Notes: a model not told the origin generated them from the letters alone. DNA of 64,000 nucleotides from Trochalopteron elliotii (GCA_024734555.1 JANPWX010000026.1:3339695-3403694); one strand, 5' to 3'; shown: positions 23,101-37,400, numbered from the stretch's first letter. Program-made: numbers and translations.

Positions 23101-26100
23101 ACTGGCTGGCATTGCCAGTTTCTGCAGACCCCATGGGAGGTTTTCAGTACAATAAGCCAATAAGGAACTCCTGCCAGAAAACTCTGTCTGAAAATCAAGA
23201 ACATTATTAGCAAATTAATAATGGTATTCAATTCCAAAGATACATCCAAGGGTGAAAACCACCTCTTTGGGGAAGAGGAAGGGGTAGTTTCCAATTGAAG
23301 AAGAGAGTATTTCTCATGGTGGTGGAGTTCATACCTCTGAAGAAAATCAGGACGGCCGAGGATCCAAACACTTGCTGTGCCAAGGGAAACACTAGACTTT
23401 TGCTTTCTTAACCTCTGTGTCTTTCATAATGCCAAACAGGAAATAAATCTTCTAAAGGTATAATCTTCTACTGAGTTTGCACCCAGCAATGGAATTCAGC
23501 TCTTCAGCTCCATTAATTATCCCTTACACAAAACACTCATCACATTCTCATAGTGCAAAGTCAACAAATATAGTTCTGAATTCAACTGCATAATTCTAAT
23601 GTTTTTGCCATGTTTAAGACAATAAACAAGTCCACAAACTTATCAGTAATTTACTTGGTATCAAGACTAGACCTAGGATATCCTGTAAGGAAAATATGCA
23701 ACAGCATCTTGTCAATGTGAATGTCCTTAACAAAAAACTCTATGCAATAGTGATTAAAGGTAGCAAAATTCTAGAGGGTTACGTCAAGGACAGAGTTTGA
23801 CTACTTTTTTCAGTCTCCCTGTCTTGATTTATAAATACTATGTTACTCAAAAGCTTTCTACCTTCAAATAATCAGCAGAAAGAGGTTGAGGGTTAATTTT
23901 TGAGATTGTTCAGCAATCAGCTGAGCAGAATGGTTCTCCTGCTGAGAAAGCTACAAGTGGAATGGATTTCTATCATGTATTCTGAATGCATGCATTTGGT
24001 TTTGTATTACTAAGAGCAGATTAATTAAATAAAGTATTTACAGGACTTGATAATTAAAATGAATGCATAGTTCACATGCATCAACAGAAGAGTATTTGCC
24101 CTAAGGGGGTGAAGGACAGCAGAACAGAAAACAGATGCCAGGCAGCTCTCAGATCCATAAACCAAAAGAATTCTTTTGGTCATGCTTACAGAATCTGTTA
24201 GTGCTCAAATTCTGTCCCACTTTTTCTTGTTAAAAGTGGAAAAGAAGCAACATAGCTTGGTACTCTTGTTACTTTGGATGCTGATGGAAGATAAAATCCT
24301 CAGCAAGGACCTGGGCCTCCAGCACCTTGCCCAGGTCTTCTGCATCCACAGAGCCACACTGCCTCTGCTACAGGGCAAGGCAGGTGCATCCCAAATGCTG
24401 CTGCTTGTGCAAGTGTCCAAACAATGAGAGAAGCCCAAATGAGGCCTGGTGCTCAGGAAGTAACAAGTCTCTTTATCTTCACCCTCCTGACTATCTGTTC
24501 CACCTGCCCCTGAAGGAAGGAAAGCAGCATAGTTGAAAAAGCCATGGCAGTACTTAAAGTTATTGCCCAACTAAGCTGTGTGCTACTAGGTGGGGACTAT
24601 TCCTTTCATAGTCGAATTTCCCACTCAGAATCCTGTTCTACTGATTACTAGTAAGTTTTTTTGCACCAAGCTGTGCACTGATAGAATTCACTCACTTGCA
24701 CATCAGCCAGAATAAAGCTGCTTTCTGTTCTTCCACAAGCAGGGAGTTCTCCAGTATATGTTTTTTTGTTTAGGAGCAGATGTTCCAACCTGACCTAGTG
24801 ACTGCAGTTAGTAACTCTAATAAGATGTTTTCAAGTAGACTGAGCAAATAAAACAGCTTTGATAAATGGAACCCAAAGTTCAAATATGCATTACTAACAT
24901 GCATGGAAGGGAAAGGAAATTGTTACAGAAACAGATGAGGGAAAGAAGCAAAGACTCTCTAACATCAGTCCTTCTAGCTTGTCCACATCCTCACAATTAA
25001 CAATGGAAGTAGTCTGAAGGCTGCAGAACTGCAGAACAGAATAGAAGCAGATGCAGGGACTTCTGGCATATTCCAGGTATGAGCAACAGCCTAGAAATAA
25101 TATATTAGTTTTTCCTGATTTACAAGTATTTTTAATTCCTGTCTTCAATTCAGAGACACTTTCAGTAGCACTTGTCTCCACAGAACTATTCCTGTGTATT
25201 TACCAGAGAGGTGTAGAGAAAATGAATATAAGATACAGAAAGAGATGTGTAAAATGGAGTACTCTGCATCAGGAGTACCATTGGTCAGCAGAAACTCCTA
25301 GCAGAGAAGTGAGCAGTCTACAACAGAAGCCACTCATGAAGTGCTGACAAGCTCTTTTGAAAAATTAATTAACAGACCAGATAAATTTGTTTGCAGCAGT
25401 GTTAAACTTGCCATGAGCCTCCACATTCATGGGGGCAATAAAATCAATTGCTATGGAAGCAGAAATGACCCAAAAATCTTTGTATGAGAAACTATACATG
25501 AATGATAAATTTGAATGTTTAGAAGGACCTGTCAGTGTACTATCTTCATCTTGCAATCCTTAAACAGTTAAAACAAACTATCTCTTCAAATATGACCTAC
25601 ACTGGAAAAACCTTTAGTTATTCCTAGGATTCTTTCTTTCTAAGACCCTCCTGTAAATGTAGCTATAGGAACGCTAGGTGTTGCTTGGGCAAAGTTGTAT
25701 TCCTTTTCTTGAACTGAAGTAATAACACTGTTGTTACATAATCCTTACCAAAATGTTACCAAAGATCCATGCCACTGTAACCATGTCTTATGTTAGATGT
25801 TGAAATATTATATCTTCACTTAAAATGGCAGCTTATATTATAGACTTTTACACAAGACATCTTACAATACAAAGTACTGACACATCCCTCAGAGACAAAC
25901 CACCTGATTTGTGTATTTCTGAACTAAAATGTAATGAGCTACATGACATATGGATTTTGGTAGCATCAATAGCACCAGTAACAGATGAAACAACCACAAA
26001 TATTGCACTCACATGTGAAGCCCAAGGCAGAGTTAGCAGTCAAGAAAGAAAAGGCTTTTGATTTTCTTCAGGGTGCCAGGGGCAGTCAAGGGTAAGGTGA

Positions 26101-28547
26101 AAATTCAACACTTAGTGAAAACAAAACCAATGAACCAAAAGGATGGACAGTGTTCCTCAACAGCTATGCAGCATGGTTTGCAAAATAAGGTTCAAGTAAA
26201 AATCAAGATTGAGTCTCACAGAGATGTTACTATTAATCCAACACTTTTGCCCAGCTAGCCTCTCCTTTCAGACTTATAAAATGAGAAACAGAAGGAAGCA
26301 ATTGCTTTCAAAACTAAATATTTATCTGTATAAACAAAATTGATCTTTCTTTTCTTCCAATGACAAAAGCAAAACAGTAGTTATTTCCACGGTCTTCCTC
26401 TGGAGAACTGAGTACCTCAGGAAAGCAAGTTCTTCCAACAGCTGCTGACTTTAGATTTAGCAGTCTGTACACCACTCACGCTACTCTATGCAAGAGCGTG
26501 CAGCACTCAAATGTGTGTGTGTACATATATATACACATGCATCTATAAAGTCTGAAGGGTAGGATGATGTGGAAAAGGCTGTGTGAAAAGGCATGTATCC
26601 TTATTTTGGGGGCAAGTTTCTTCCTGGTAGATCATTACAAAATTGCCCAGAAACACATCTATAATGCTACAGAAAGTAAGGTTTTGATTTCCTGTACAGG
26701 TAGTTGAAACTCTGAATGCTTCACTATGCCCTCTGAGGAAAAAGGATACTTACTCTTCAACCTGCTTATATGGGTTTTTTTGGGAAATTAGGTTGTTTCT
26801 GAACACTTTGCGTAGGAAAGCTTACATTTATTAAGTTGACTTGCACAAAATATCTGAAAATAACAAGGCATAACAGGCTGCCTATTCTTTCCAGGAACCT
26901 TACACACGGTGTTTAGGACTTGCAAGAAATAGATGTGCATTTTTTTCGCACTTAATACACTGCATACTTCAGTGTGGTTTATGAAGGTGGTTTATTTTTC
27001 ATATACGTCATTAGACCACTATGCTCATACTGATATAGGTGCTGAAGGCAGCAATACTGAACTCAGAGTGTTCATTCTCATCTGAAAGCTATGGCCATGT
27101 AGTTTCTGTGGGGTGTTTTGTTCAGTTTTTTTTTTTTTTTTAATAAAGGCTCAATGACTATTGGCTTAATTCGTCTCCAGTTCAGGATTGTGATTAACAC
27201 CAGCTAGGAACTGTGAACATTTTCAGCCTTTTGTTGGGACTCAGCTACGTTCTGTCATTTTAATCACAAGTCAGTTGTTTGAGCACTAGACAGGATAGCA
27301 CATTTATCAAAGCGTAAAATCTGTTTTGAAGGCTAAATGACCCTGAGAACCTGCAATATAAAAAGGCATACAGGTTTCCTGTCAGAGTGTCTAGCATATA
27401 AAGAGACAGATCCTCAGCACACAAAATCACTGCCCTTGAAAGCACAGTTGTCCTGTGGTGTTATATCTGTACTAGGTGCATAATCATCTCTGGAAAAAAA
27501 CAGTAACAAAGACAATGCCAATCTGACTGCTGGATATCGGAAATAGTCTGGAACAAAACCTTTATAACACATCTTCATCACAGAATAATAATACTGTTTT
27601 CACATTCCACTGTTGCTCATTATCTCCAAAACACTTACATTGGCAAAAGTCTGACAGACATCTAAAAAACAGTAGAAAAAGCCCCAGTGCCTTCCCCTAT
27701 AGATTGGAACCTCTTTTTTGTTGGTTTTTTTTACAGTTACATTAGCACAGCTCTGTTTACTGGCTTATTGCTTGCTTCCCCCCTCATGGTCAGGTTGGTG
27801 CATGAAATGACAAGTTTCAGACTCTCCCCCAGGAAAGAAAAGATCTTTCTGGACTAAAACAGGACTGTAAGTCCAGTAACTTCCCTTTACTTGGAGATGA
27901 TAAGCCAACACACGACTGGCAGAATTAATTTACAAGTGCCTGAAAGCTCCCATTTGTACCAGTGTGCTGACTGCCTGGAGAATGTGAATACTAAATTCTC
28001 TTCAAGTTCTCACAGTGCTAGAACTGGATGATCCAACTTTTTTCTCTTTTTCTTTTTTTTTTAGTATTCGATGTCTCTAGAAATGCATGGAATAACCATT
28101 TTACAGTCTGCGACAATATAGTAAAGTGCTGACCGTCTACATGGTGAATGAAAAACACATTTTAGGACACAGATGACTTAGGCCTTGCCCTGGCTCCATG
28201 GAGACAGGTGTTACTGACAAGGCCATCAACATGTCAGAGTACAAGTGTATATTGTAGTGCATAACTGCCTGCAGCACACTCATTTATTAGCTTTAGATTT
28301 TACTAATGTTTGTTCAAAGCAAAGGTTCTGGGGCCTCCAGCACCACCCAGTTTTTATTCATACCAGATGCTAGCAGATCCCTTCCTATTTCCTTCTTGTG
28401 CATGTGACTGTCTTTCAAATGTGAGCTTGGAACCAATCAGATATGATCTGCATTACCACCTTAGACACTGGAACCAAGTCATAAAAAAAAAATCTCACAT
28501 AACCTTATTGGTTTTGTCTTCATGTGTCCCTCCTGGAGGATGTCCTT
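17126..28547. other. Intergenic region between ASIC5 and GUCY1B1
   Basis: I see no exon with family similarity, no RNA gene and no long repeat. There are many short open frames of 60-120 codons, as expected by chance. A poly-T run lies at 27126-27141 and a TG/TA run near 26512-26537. Conserved non-coding elements could be present, but I cannot tell without alignment. Confidence 0.6.
26512..26537. repeat. TG/TA microsatellite
   Basis: Alternating TGTGTGTG, then ACATATATATACACA, intergenic. Confidence 0.75.
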
Positions 28548-28770
28548 TACAGACAATCACAGTTTGGAAAACAACTCTCAAGACCATCCAGTCCAAATGT
28601 TAACTCAGCACTGCTGTGTTCACTGCTAAACCACACTCCCAGGTGCTGCATCTATGTGCCTTGTGAACACTTCCAGGGATTGTGACTCCACCTCATCCCT
28701 GGGCAGCCTGTTCCAATGCCTGACTACCCTTTCAGTGAAGACATTTTTGTGATAATCCTGTAAGCAGATA
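28548..28770 (-). mobile_element. CR1 LINE fragment, 3' end, intergenic
   Basis: On the plus strand the sequence follows the reverse complement of a CR1 3' end. It has an ACCATCCAGTCCAAATGTTAAC block, then ACTTCCAGGGATTGTGACTCC, then GGCAGCCTGTTCCAATGCCTG and CCCTTTCAGTGAAGAC. It resembles a different, older CR1 subfamily from the two copies in ASIC5. It lacks coding sequence. Confidence 0.85.
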
Positions 28771-30129
28771 TCCAAATGAGCATCTCATCCATTGTTTATC
28801 ATTCTGTTAAAAAAAAAACGACAAACCAGACATGAAGTTTCAAGGATTGAACCAGCAGTTCGGAAGCCAACTGCAGTGCCCACTTTAAGACAGCAAGAGT
28901 CAGAGTCCCCTGCACAGCCGAAGTACAAACACCACTGAAAATCAATTTCCCTTGTCCCTTCCCCTGTCTGAATTCAAATGAATGCATAAAATCCAGGAGA
29001 TTGCAAACAACTAAGCATTCCTTAATTTACAATTTCATGGCTGATCTCTCCTTTCTTCTCCTTGTTCCATTTTTTTTTAACAAAAAAATACAAGTATAAA
29101 ATACACTATTTATAAAGACCTTTGAAAGAGACTTTGATAATTACTCTGCCTCATGTTTCAGCTAGAGAGTTTCTATTGAAGAAGAAAATCACTACAGTTA
29201 AATACAAGAGGCAGCAGAACACACATAAAAGAACTAAATACCTACAGAAGTGTTTAACTGTTAGCTGAGAGTAATATTTAACCAAACTATAAATTTAGTA
29301 GTTGAATGCAGCATTTAAGTGAAGACCAGTTTTAGTAACAGAAGTGGTTAAGTGCCTAAACTGTACTGAGATAAAAAGCTCTTACATGAACACAATATGA
29401 GCTATTATTCTGTGCTTTAAGAAACTGTTATGTTACAAAGTAGCTTAATGGAAGCTTTAATATTTTGATATTATTAAGAAGGTGCAATATAAAGCCAGAG
29501 CATTAAGTTTTCTAGCATGCCATCTTCCATCAGCTTGAAGTGTGATACAGAACTTCAGTTTCACCATCTGGATATGAATTATATCAATACAAAACCACAG
29601 CTGTCACACATTCCATGTCTTTCAGAGTCACCATAAAGTTTTTATAAGCTTGATCAATCCAAACTGCTGTTGTGTACCTGAGAGAGGGCACCCTCTGATG
29701 ATGTGTTGGGATGTGTTGTTGTCTGGCAGTGAGATGATGGGGAAGAAAGTATGCAGTTTCCTCTCTTCATTTCCCATTCCTAAAGCTTTGGTTGCTAATG
29801 CACATCCTGCTCACAGTGCACAGCTTATAATTTTTGATTGCTAAATATTGCCCAAGAGTTTCAAAGGAAGGTTTTATGCATTTTTGTCACCTCATCTACT
29901 ATTTTTGAAGCATTAACCTCAATTCATTAGCTCATTTTGAACACTACTTTAATTTGAGGATGTGATCCATTAACATGAATGTGTGAGACACTTGGACATT
30001 TACAAACATTGGAACAATGACTCAGCAATTTATTTAAATTTGAACTGCAAATTATTTAATTGAGAAAATAATTGCTTTGTATCAAACAATGAAATAGTTT
30101 TCTACCAAAAGAAAATCACAAGATTTCTA
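28771..30129. other. Flank downstream of GUCY1B1, no gene seen
   Basis: AT-rich unique sequence beyond the proposed GUCY1B1 polyadenylation site. A longer GUCY1B1 3' UTR using a later signal (TTTATT near 30029) is possible. Confidence 0.45.
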
Positions 30130-31421
30130 GAAGTCAGTGGAAAAAATAATTTATTGCAATTTCTTTTGCACATTAACATGAAACATTTATACATATATAT
30201 TCTGTGCTAATAAGGTATACTAGATATAGACAATTTTTATACACAAAGTAATTGCACATTCTATTTTATAATGCAAATATTCAGAAATGATCAGTCAGAT
30301 AAGAACAGATACTATTCACATAAAAATGCACTATATATTAAAGTTATGGAAGGTCTATGCATCTGAAAACTTGTCCACTTTTACTAACTGTATTAGCTGA
30401 TGAAACACTCTATGTCCCTTTCCAAGCTTTACATCCCTTAATTATGTCATGATGCCTAGAATATTACTAGGTCCTTTCAAGGAATAAAATAAGATCATTT
30501 CTGAAATTACAGAGACCAAACCAAAAGGCAACCATGTCCCAGCAGCATGCCTTCCAACTCCAGGGGCTACATCTGATGAGAATCAATGCACTACGAGTGG
30601 TCTAAAATTGTCCAGCAACCTATTATTAATATGACAATTTAATTTAGTTTATATAAATCAATGAGAAATACATTGCAAGTTAATGGCATTTCAGTGGAAG
30701 TACATTGGCACATGCTTCAAGTGGCAGTATCAGAAGAACAGCTGCCTCCTTCCAATACAGCAGATGTTTACAGTGTCCACAAACGGAAAATGCAGGATGA
30801 TATCAAGTGACAAACCTTTTTCTAACCAGGAATTTACACAGCATCAAGTGTTATTCACAAAATGAATGAAAAGCATGGTAATAGCAGAACTAAATCTGAT
30901 ACCATTTATGCAATAATCTTCTTAATGCTGCTTTAGGTATGTTTTTTTTTTTTTTAATATAGCTCCTTAGCTTCATTGTTCTGCCTATCAACTGAAATAC
31001 CTATCTTTCCAGAAATGTCATCAATTCACATAACCACAGTACTTCAGAGATGAAGATGAAGATGTGAAGCATCAGATTGAAGTGGTTAGTTGTAGCGTGC
31101 ATACGACATGATTTCATTCAATATTGTCTGGTGGTAGGAATGGTCACATGACTGACATGCAAAAATGCATATCACAAAAAAGGAAAGCTTGAAATACATG
31201 CTCATAGCAGAGATACAACAGTACCAAACAATAAGGACAAAAAATCAGCAAGCAAGAAAAATGGTAAGTATGACTTCAGGAGTACGGCAAAAGACAATGG
31301 TATTGCAGACGGCAATGGGAGATACAATGTGAAAGAACATCTATAACATAACCTTACTGCCTGGCACCTATTTACAGACAGTACTGCACCCTGTTCAGCG
31401 TCCTCTTCCTCTTCCCTCAGC
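30130..31421 (-). other. GUCY1B1: GUCY1B1 3' UTR (inferred)
   Basis: AT-rich sequence between the stop codon and the first AATAAA. It has no open frame of note. The extent is inferred from the polyadenylation signal only. Confidence 0.5.
30150..30155 (-). terminator. GUCY1B1: GUCY1B1 polyadenylation signal AATAAA (minus strand)
   Basis: TTTATT on the plus strand is the first canonical AATAAA on the minus strand after the GUCY1B1 stop codon at 31422. It implies a 3' UTR of about 1.3 kb (roughly 31421 to 30130), similar to what I recall for mammals. ATTAAA variants near 30948 and 30638 are alternatives. Confidence 0.55.
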
Positions 31422-31445
31422 TCAGAAAGCATCTTGCTTTGTTTC
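31422..31445 (-). CDS. GUCY1B1: GUCY1B1 terminal coding exon (24 nt, residues 613-619 and stop)
   Basis: After the acceptor TCTCAAG it reads ETKQDAF, then TGA. The human protein ends in ETKQDDD at the same position and in the same phase, which makes this exon convincing despite its size. The last two residues differ from human. A second frame through this spot is open (109 codons, 31531-31202) but has no phase support. Confidence 0.82.
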   Translation of the reverse strand, partial: ETKQDAF

Positions 31446-34400
31446 CTTGAGAGCATGCAAGCAGAATTTGAGAAGTAAGGAATTTTCTTTGAAGCAACAA
31501 CGTGGTGGGTTAATGCAGTGACAAAATACATTTTACAAGTTGCAACCAGTATCAGTAAATAATAAAAATTAAAAAACCAAAAAGCATAGGTAGTGCATGT
31601 ATTTCTTTCCTATGAAAGGAATGCATGTAGGAATGAAACAATTCCTACATGCCCTGGTGAACTACCAGCTCTGCCTGAGATATTTCAATTTGTTCCCACC
31701 AGTAATGTGGGAACAGGGCAGATGAGAAAGATATTAAAAACTGAAGAGGGAGTAAAATTGCAGTCATACATCTGAGGCTCTTGGCAAGATTTATTTTTTA
31801 CAACAGATCTGTTTCTCGAGAGAGAAACTTCAGCTGAACCTCTGTTAAAATAATGAAAACAGTAATAATTAATCTTATAACATGCCAATAAGCAGATGCA
31901 AAATGAATAATTGGCCATAGTTGCTTTGTTCTATGTGTATTTCTAATGCAGTTTTACTTATTGCTGTACTGGTATCATGGAAGAGATATCAGAGAAAAAC
32001 GGTGAAGGAGCAGCAGTCCAAACCAACACTTATCCTTCTAAATTAGGTCTTTCTCAGAAGTAACTGCTGCTCACGGGGACTGATATTAGAGATGTCAACC
32101 CAGGAATCAAGTCTGAGGCATGCTGAGCTGCTTCAGCCCTATCATTTTCTACCAGCCTAGTAGAGCAAAAGCGTATTTTAAGCCTTGGTTTCACACCTCT
32201 TATGGCATCTGCAAATATTTTGTCCTTTATCCTCACCATGTCCTTATTACTGATCTTCAGAGTAAAATATCATGTTGATAGATTTGCAAATGCTGAGCTA
32301 ATAACTCTCTAATGGATATAACAAAAAGAAAAACACATCACTAATGTGCACCAATCCTAGATTGAAGATGTTGGAGGTAGAAAACTTCACAGTAAAAGCA
32401 TAATGAGCAGAAGTATCTTCAAGATCATTTAAGAAATATTTTCATGCTTACTTCTATATGCCACTTCTTGCAATATTCTGGAGTGATCTTTCAGGAAGTT
32501 TACCATATAGTTTCTGAATATATGTTAACATGCCCTTATTTATTGTTATGTACAGTCTCCCTGAAACAAATGGCACTGTACACAACAATACATTAGCATT
32601 CTGAAAAACTTCTGGAAAGAAAACCAAGACTACATGTGTTCATAAAGCAAAATGGTTATTTTAAAGTGATCAAACATAAAAAATTTGGTTATCTGATTTC
32701 TGCTTTTGGATTAAAACTATTATGCACAGCCTATAAAGTGCCAGAAAAAAACAATGAAGAGTACCTTCACAGCAGAAACTGAGAACAGTTCAGAAAATCT
32801 TAAAGGAAAAAACTTTGTGCATTTTTTGTGTACAGACAGATGAAATCATGCAGGGAGTGAAAAAGAATTGAAAGGTTATAGGAATATATTCTTTCACTTT
32901 TCAAGATCTCCTCTGACAAAATGATTATAAGTTCACATCATCACATCAGTGTATTTTTCTATTCTCTAATCCTCCCAAACTTAGTACAATTTAGAAGAGA
33001 TACCTGTCTTGGGAGAAGTCCTTCAGTCTCTAAGAATTACATCTATATCTGAATTTCAGAATTTACAAAAACTAACAAAATTAGAAAGACTGTTTTTGAG
33101 TGTGCTTAAACTGTGAATCTTAAGTGCTCCTCAAAATCAGGCTCACAGTATTTCTCGGTCAGGTTTATTCCTGCCCCCATGTCTCCCTCTACAAAGCTCA
33201 ATTGCTGGATAATAGTATCAGCAAGTGCCTCTCAGGACTGCTGTTAGGATTAACAAAGCCACCTGTTGTACAAGATCTCTGAAAAGCAATTGCAATATTT
33301 AAAGTCTTAAACTACCTGAACCTTATATTCATATTAAACATGTGTTAGGCTGAAACAAGGAAAATGCCCACCTGACTCTGTACCTCTCTGAAATTTACAT
33401 TTAAAATTATAATGTGCCTTGCTACAAATGACAGGACATTTATGATGCAGAAAAAAAGTGAAAGGTGTTTAATTAAAATATATTTTAAATACAACAATAG
33501 ATTTGAAATAATGGTAGCCATGTGAAATTATAGTTATCTTACTGTAGAATAAGAAAAATATATTCTCAAAAGTGGCACCCAGAATATAATTGTAAGTAAT
33601 ACATATTAAAATACAGAATTAAAATGCAGAATTAAAATACAGGGGGTTAATATCGGGAGTTACACCATTAAAAAGCCAGTATTCATATACTTGGGTACCA
33701 GTGGTAATAAATCTGGATTAGATCTCCTAAAAAGCCTAAACAGTTTAACAGCCTAAATTAGGTTTTCAGAAGTACATGAGCATTCAGACACATAATTAAT
33801 TTCCTCTGACTTAAAAGAATTGTTTCAGCCAAGGTAACTGATGACTTTCATTATTTTAGTCAAGTGTGTTTTTGAAATTAAATATATTAGCTGAAAACTC
33901 ATTCTTTTTGTATTACTTCAGGGCAAAATTCAAGCTATGTAAATTATTTTCATCGTTTTTTTCCTCCTGTTGACAACAGATGGAATATGTGCACCTGCTC
34001 AGCTATGGCAAAGCAGCTGGCATACTGTAACCTTATTGTCTAAGCTTTTACCACACTTTGAGTCTTTTGTTCATTGGCTTTTACTGAAATTCTGGATAAT
34101 ACATGCCCAGAATTCTGAAACCGAGGCATAAGCTTAAAGGTCCCTCAGCACTGGAAGAGCTTTACCCTAGCTCACTTTGAGAAGAGGACTCAGGCTGATA
34201 TATCATTTGCAAGAAGTAATTTTCAACCTGTATATTACTACAGTAAGACCTTTGCCATGCAACAGTCTCTGAACAAGCAGGTGCCATCTGGGGTTAAGAG
34301 ACCACCATACACACCAGGTGTGAACCTGCTTGCAAATAGCTGCTTGACTGTTGCCTAAATATTTGAAGGCACATTTTTTCACTCACTGCAAGAAAGCAAA

Positions 34401-37400
34401 TGGCAAATTTTGAAGTGCTGTTAACCAGACATGTCAGCTAAACAGAAACTGAAATTATATTGCAAAATCTAGTACAGTGCAGAAATCTGTAAGAGGGAGA
34501 TATAAATATTTAAACACTTGGCATTCCCTCAAGGACTTTCTGAAATTAAAAGTATTCTTTCAGGAACTGCACAAACTGCAAAGACAAATAATCAAGGATT
34601 TTCAAGTACTGTCAAGATAATAAATGTGTTAATGAAAGAGTGTTGCAGAAAACTTTTCATTTTTTTTTTTCTATGGAACATTTAGTTTTGCAAATGTAAA
34701 TGGATCTCCGTGGTTTAGATTAAATTTTTAATGTTTATGTTTGAAAAAAACCCAAAATTACACTCTAGTTACTCATACCTCTGTCTCTGTACTCTTTCTG
34801 GACAAAAACCAAACCTGCATTGGCTCTTTTTTGCCCTTCATAGAAACCGGACCTCTGTACTCCAGGTGGAACTGAGGATCTGAATTTTCTGGTGTCATAA
34901 GACACCTGAAATTGAAAGAGAAAACAAGTAAATGAATGCACTTTGCATACATGCCACACACTATGTAAAATATTAAACATGTTACATGTACATGAGCAAA
35001 CTATGAGAAGATGCAAAGCTATCATTATTATATTTGCACACCAATAACTGTGTATCATAATACAGTTTCATGAGAACTCACATACTTAAATAATCATTGC
35101 AGGAGGACTGTCATTTTCAACTCCGAAACAACTTTTATGGTATGCTGACAAAGTGATTTATTTTAAGATGGCAACACCAATAAAAATAATACATCACTCA
35201 CCTGTAAGTATACTCAGAGACATTGATCTTCCCCTTTTCTCCAGTAGTTTCTGTTCTGCTTGTTAGATTGACAGTATTTCCAAAGAGACAGTACCGTGGC
35301 ATCCTTTGACCTATGACACCTGTGACTACCTCACCAGTATGGATTCCTATGGTTATCTTTAGAGAAGAAAAAAAATTCAGTTTGAATATTCAAAATTAAT
35401 GTAACTAATCTGATGCTTCTGACTAAATACAGACAACATGCCATTTATATCTACTAGGGTTTATTTTTCCAAAGTGCTACTCCTGCTTCTTCAAAGCCTT
35501 GCATTTTGTGAATTTTGCCACTCCTTTGTTTTTTAACTTGAGTACAGTGTCGTGCCTCTGTCTCCCACATGAACAAACTCTGTAATTTTCCAGTATGCAC
35601 CCTGCTGTTATGATGTACCATGAAAATAAAAAAAGAGGTGGGCAGAGAGACATACTCTGCAGGTCTGTGTTTAATAAGTGCTCAGAAGGTGCAGAAAAGG
35701 ATGGCATAGGTCAAGAAAAAAGATGTTTCTCAAAGGAGAAATCATGGTATTTTGTATTCAGTGGTCAAGATACTGGACAGAGGTTTGGAGAAGCTCATTT
35801 TTGTAGCATGTTACAGTTACTGCAAAGCCCCAAATCAAACCTTCTCACTGCTTTGCTCCATGATAAAGTGAAGTACACATCTCTAAGCTAGGTGATAGAA
35901 CAGCAGCATTCATGTAAATAGAAATATGCATCGCACTCATTAATCATTTTCTGCTTACAGCCTTCTGATGAGGACAATCAACGCTGCTTGCCCAGTTCTG
36001 TATCAGTGCTACAACATCTCCAGAAAGTCCCACAATGAGTGAAATTCCACCAATACCCACTGGTGTCAGTAATCATTGCTGTAACTGTCTATGGAATTGT
36101 AATCCTCTTTTTAATGCAATAATTTCTCATTCTGCCATGAGTATCTGAGGCGTGATAAAAAATATCAGGGAGGGAATATTATTGTTCTGCTCCCTGAGCT
36201 GAAGAAGACTGAACAGATTGTATTTGATGCACAATAGGAATTCATTGATTATACTGAAATGACCGGAAAACAGACATAAATGATGTGGACCTAAATTAGT
36301 CCTTTACCTTTTAAAGCACAATAAGCATTTCAAGGTCTGAGAACTGTACATGTCACAGCTGCATGTGACTTCTCATATTACTTGTGTATATCAGTCTCAA
36401 AATCTAACAATAACAAAGCTTGCATGGACTGGGACTAGAGCATTATCTCATTTCAAAATATTATCATCCTATCAAAGAACAGGTTTTTCATTCAAGCCCG
36501 CATTTACTAACCTGTACAGGCTCACCATCCACTTGAACTTGGCCTGCTATTTCCATCATATCCAAAGCCAGGTGGCAGATAGATCGTGCATGATGCATGC
36601 AAGGCTCTGGTAGACCACTCACTGTCATATACTTGTCCCCAACCGTTTCCACCTATTAAGACAGATATTTTTTCAATTACTTCATTATTATGGCTTTTAG
36701 AGTACTAGAATTGGTGTAGTGCTTCCTTCAAGACTGCTTCTCCTTTAAAATAGTCCTCTTTCCCTTTCATTCAAATCACCCTAATTACTGTCATCTCTGC
36801 TTGTTATTGAAGAGAACTTACTGTAAACTCACAATGTAACAACTTACTATGACACTGTGATTGTGTAAACTCAGTCTTTCTTCTGGTGTCTTCTGAATGA
36901 AACTGAGCTCTATTTTTGCTCTGACTCACGCCCTTGATTCACATGGTATAGGGCATAAAATTCAGTTTTAGCAAAACCTAGGACTGAACTTCCACAGATA
37001 TAAACACACAAACACACACATGTACATATATATGGGATGCATACGTATCTATCTCTGTACCTTCTTGCTACCAGCCACAACTATACCTCACTCCTAATGA
37101 AGGAATGAAATTCACACTGAGTAACTGAATAATAAGTTAAGATTTACAACTAGAAGACCCAGGAATAGAACTGAAAAACTTCAAGCACAAGATGAGAAAA
37201 ACCACAAATGGCTTGTATAAGTTCACATCTGTTAAATGTGGAAGTATATTTATATGTCCATCTAATGGGTGACTGCAGAAATCGTGATGAGAACTTAGCA
37301 CTTTATGTTCCTTCAGACACTTAGATACCAACATATTCTTCTGTAGCTATCTAATATCAGGTAACACAGCTGAGACTGAGAACGTAAGTTTTTTTTAAAA

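Noticed and set aside
24205..24570. Overlapping open frames on both strands in the intergenic region
   Set aside because: No family resemblance, no splice structure and no promoter signals. Slightly higher GC makes long frames likelier by chance.
27126..27141. Poly-T run, considered as the tail of a processed pseudogene or SINE on the minus strand
   Set aside because: No coding or SINE-like sequence lies beside it and no flanking duplication is seen. Treated as a simple homopolymer.
31202..31531. Minus-strand frame of 109 codons with an acidic stretch, overlapping the GUCY1B1 last exon
   Set aside because: It is in a different frame from the one required by the exon 34779-34905 phase, and the required frame gives the expected ETKQD ending.
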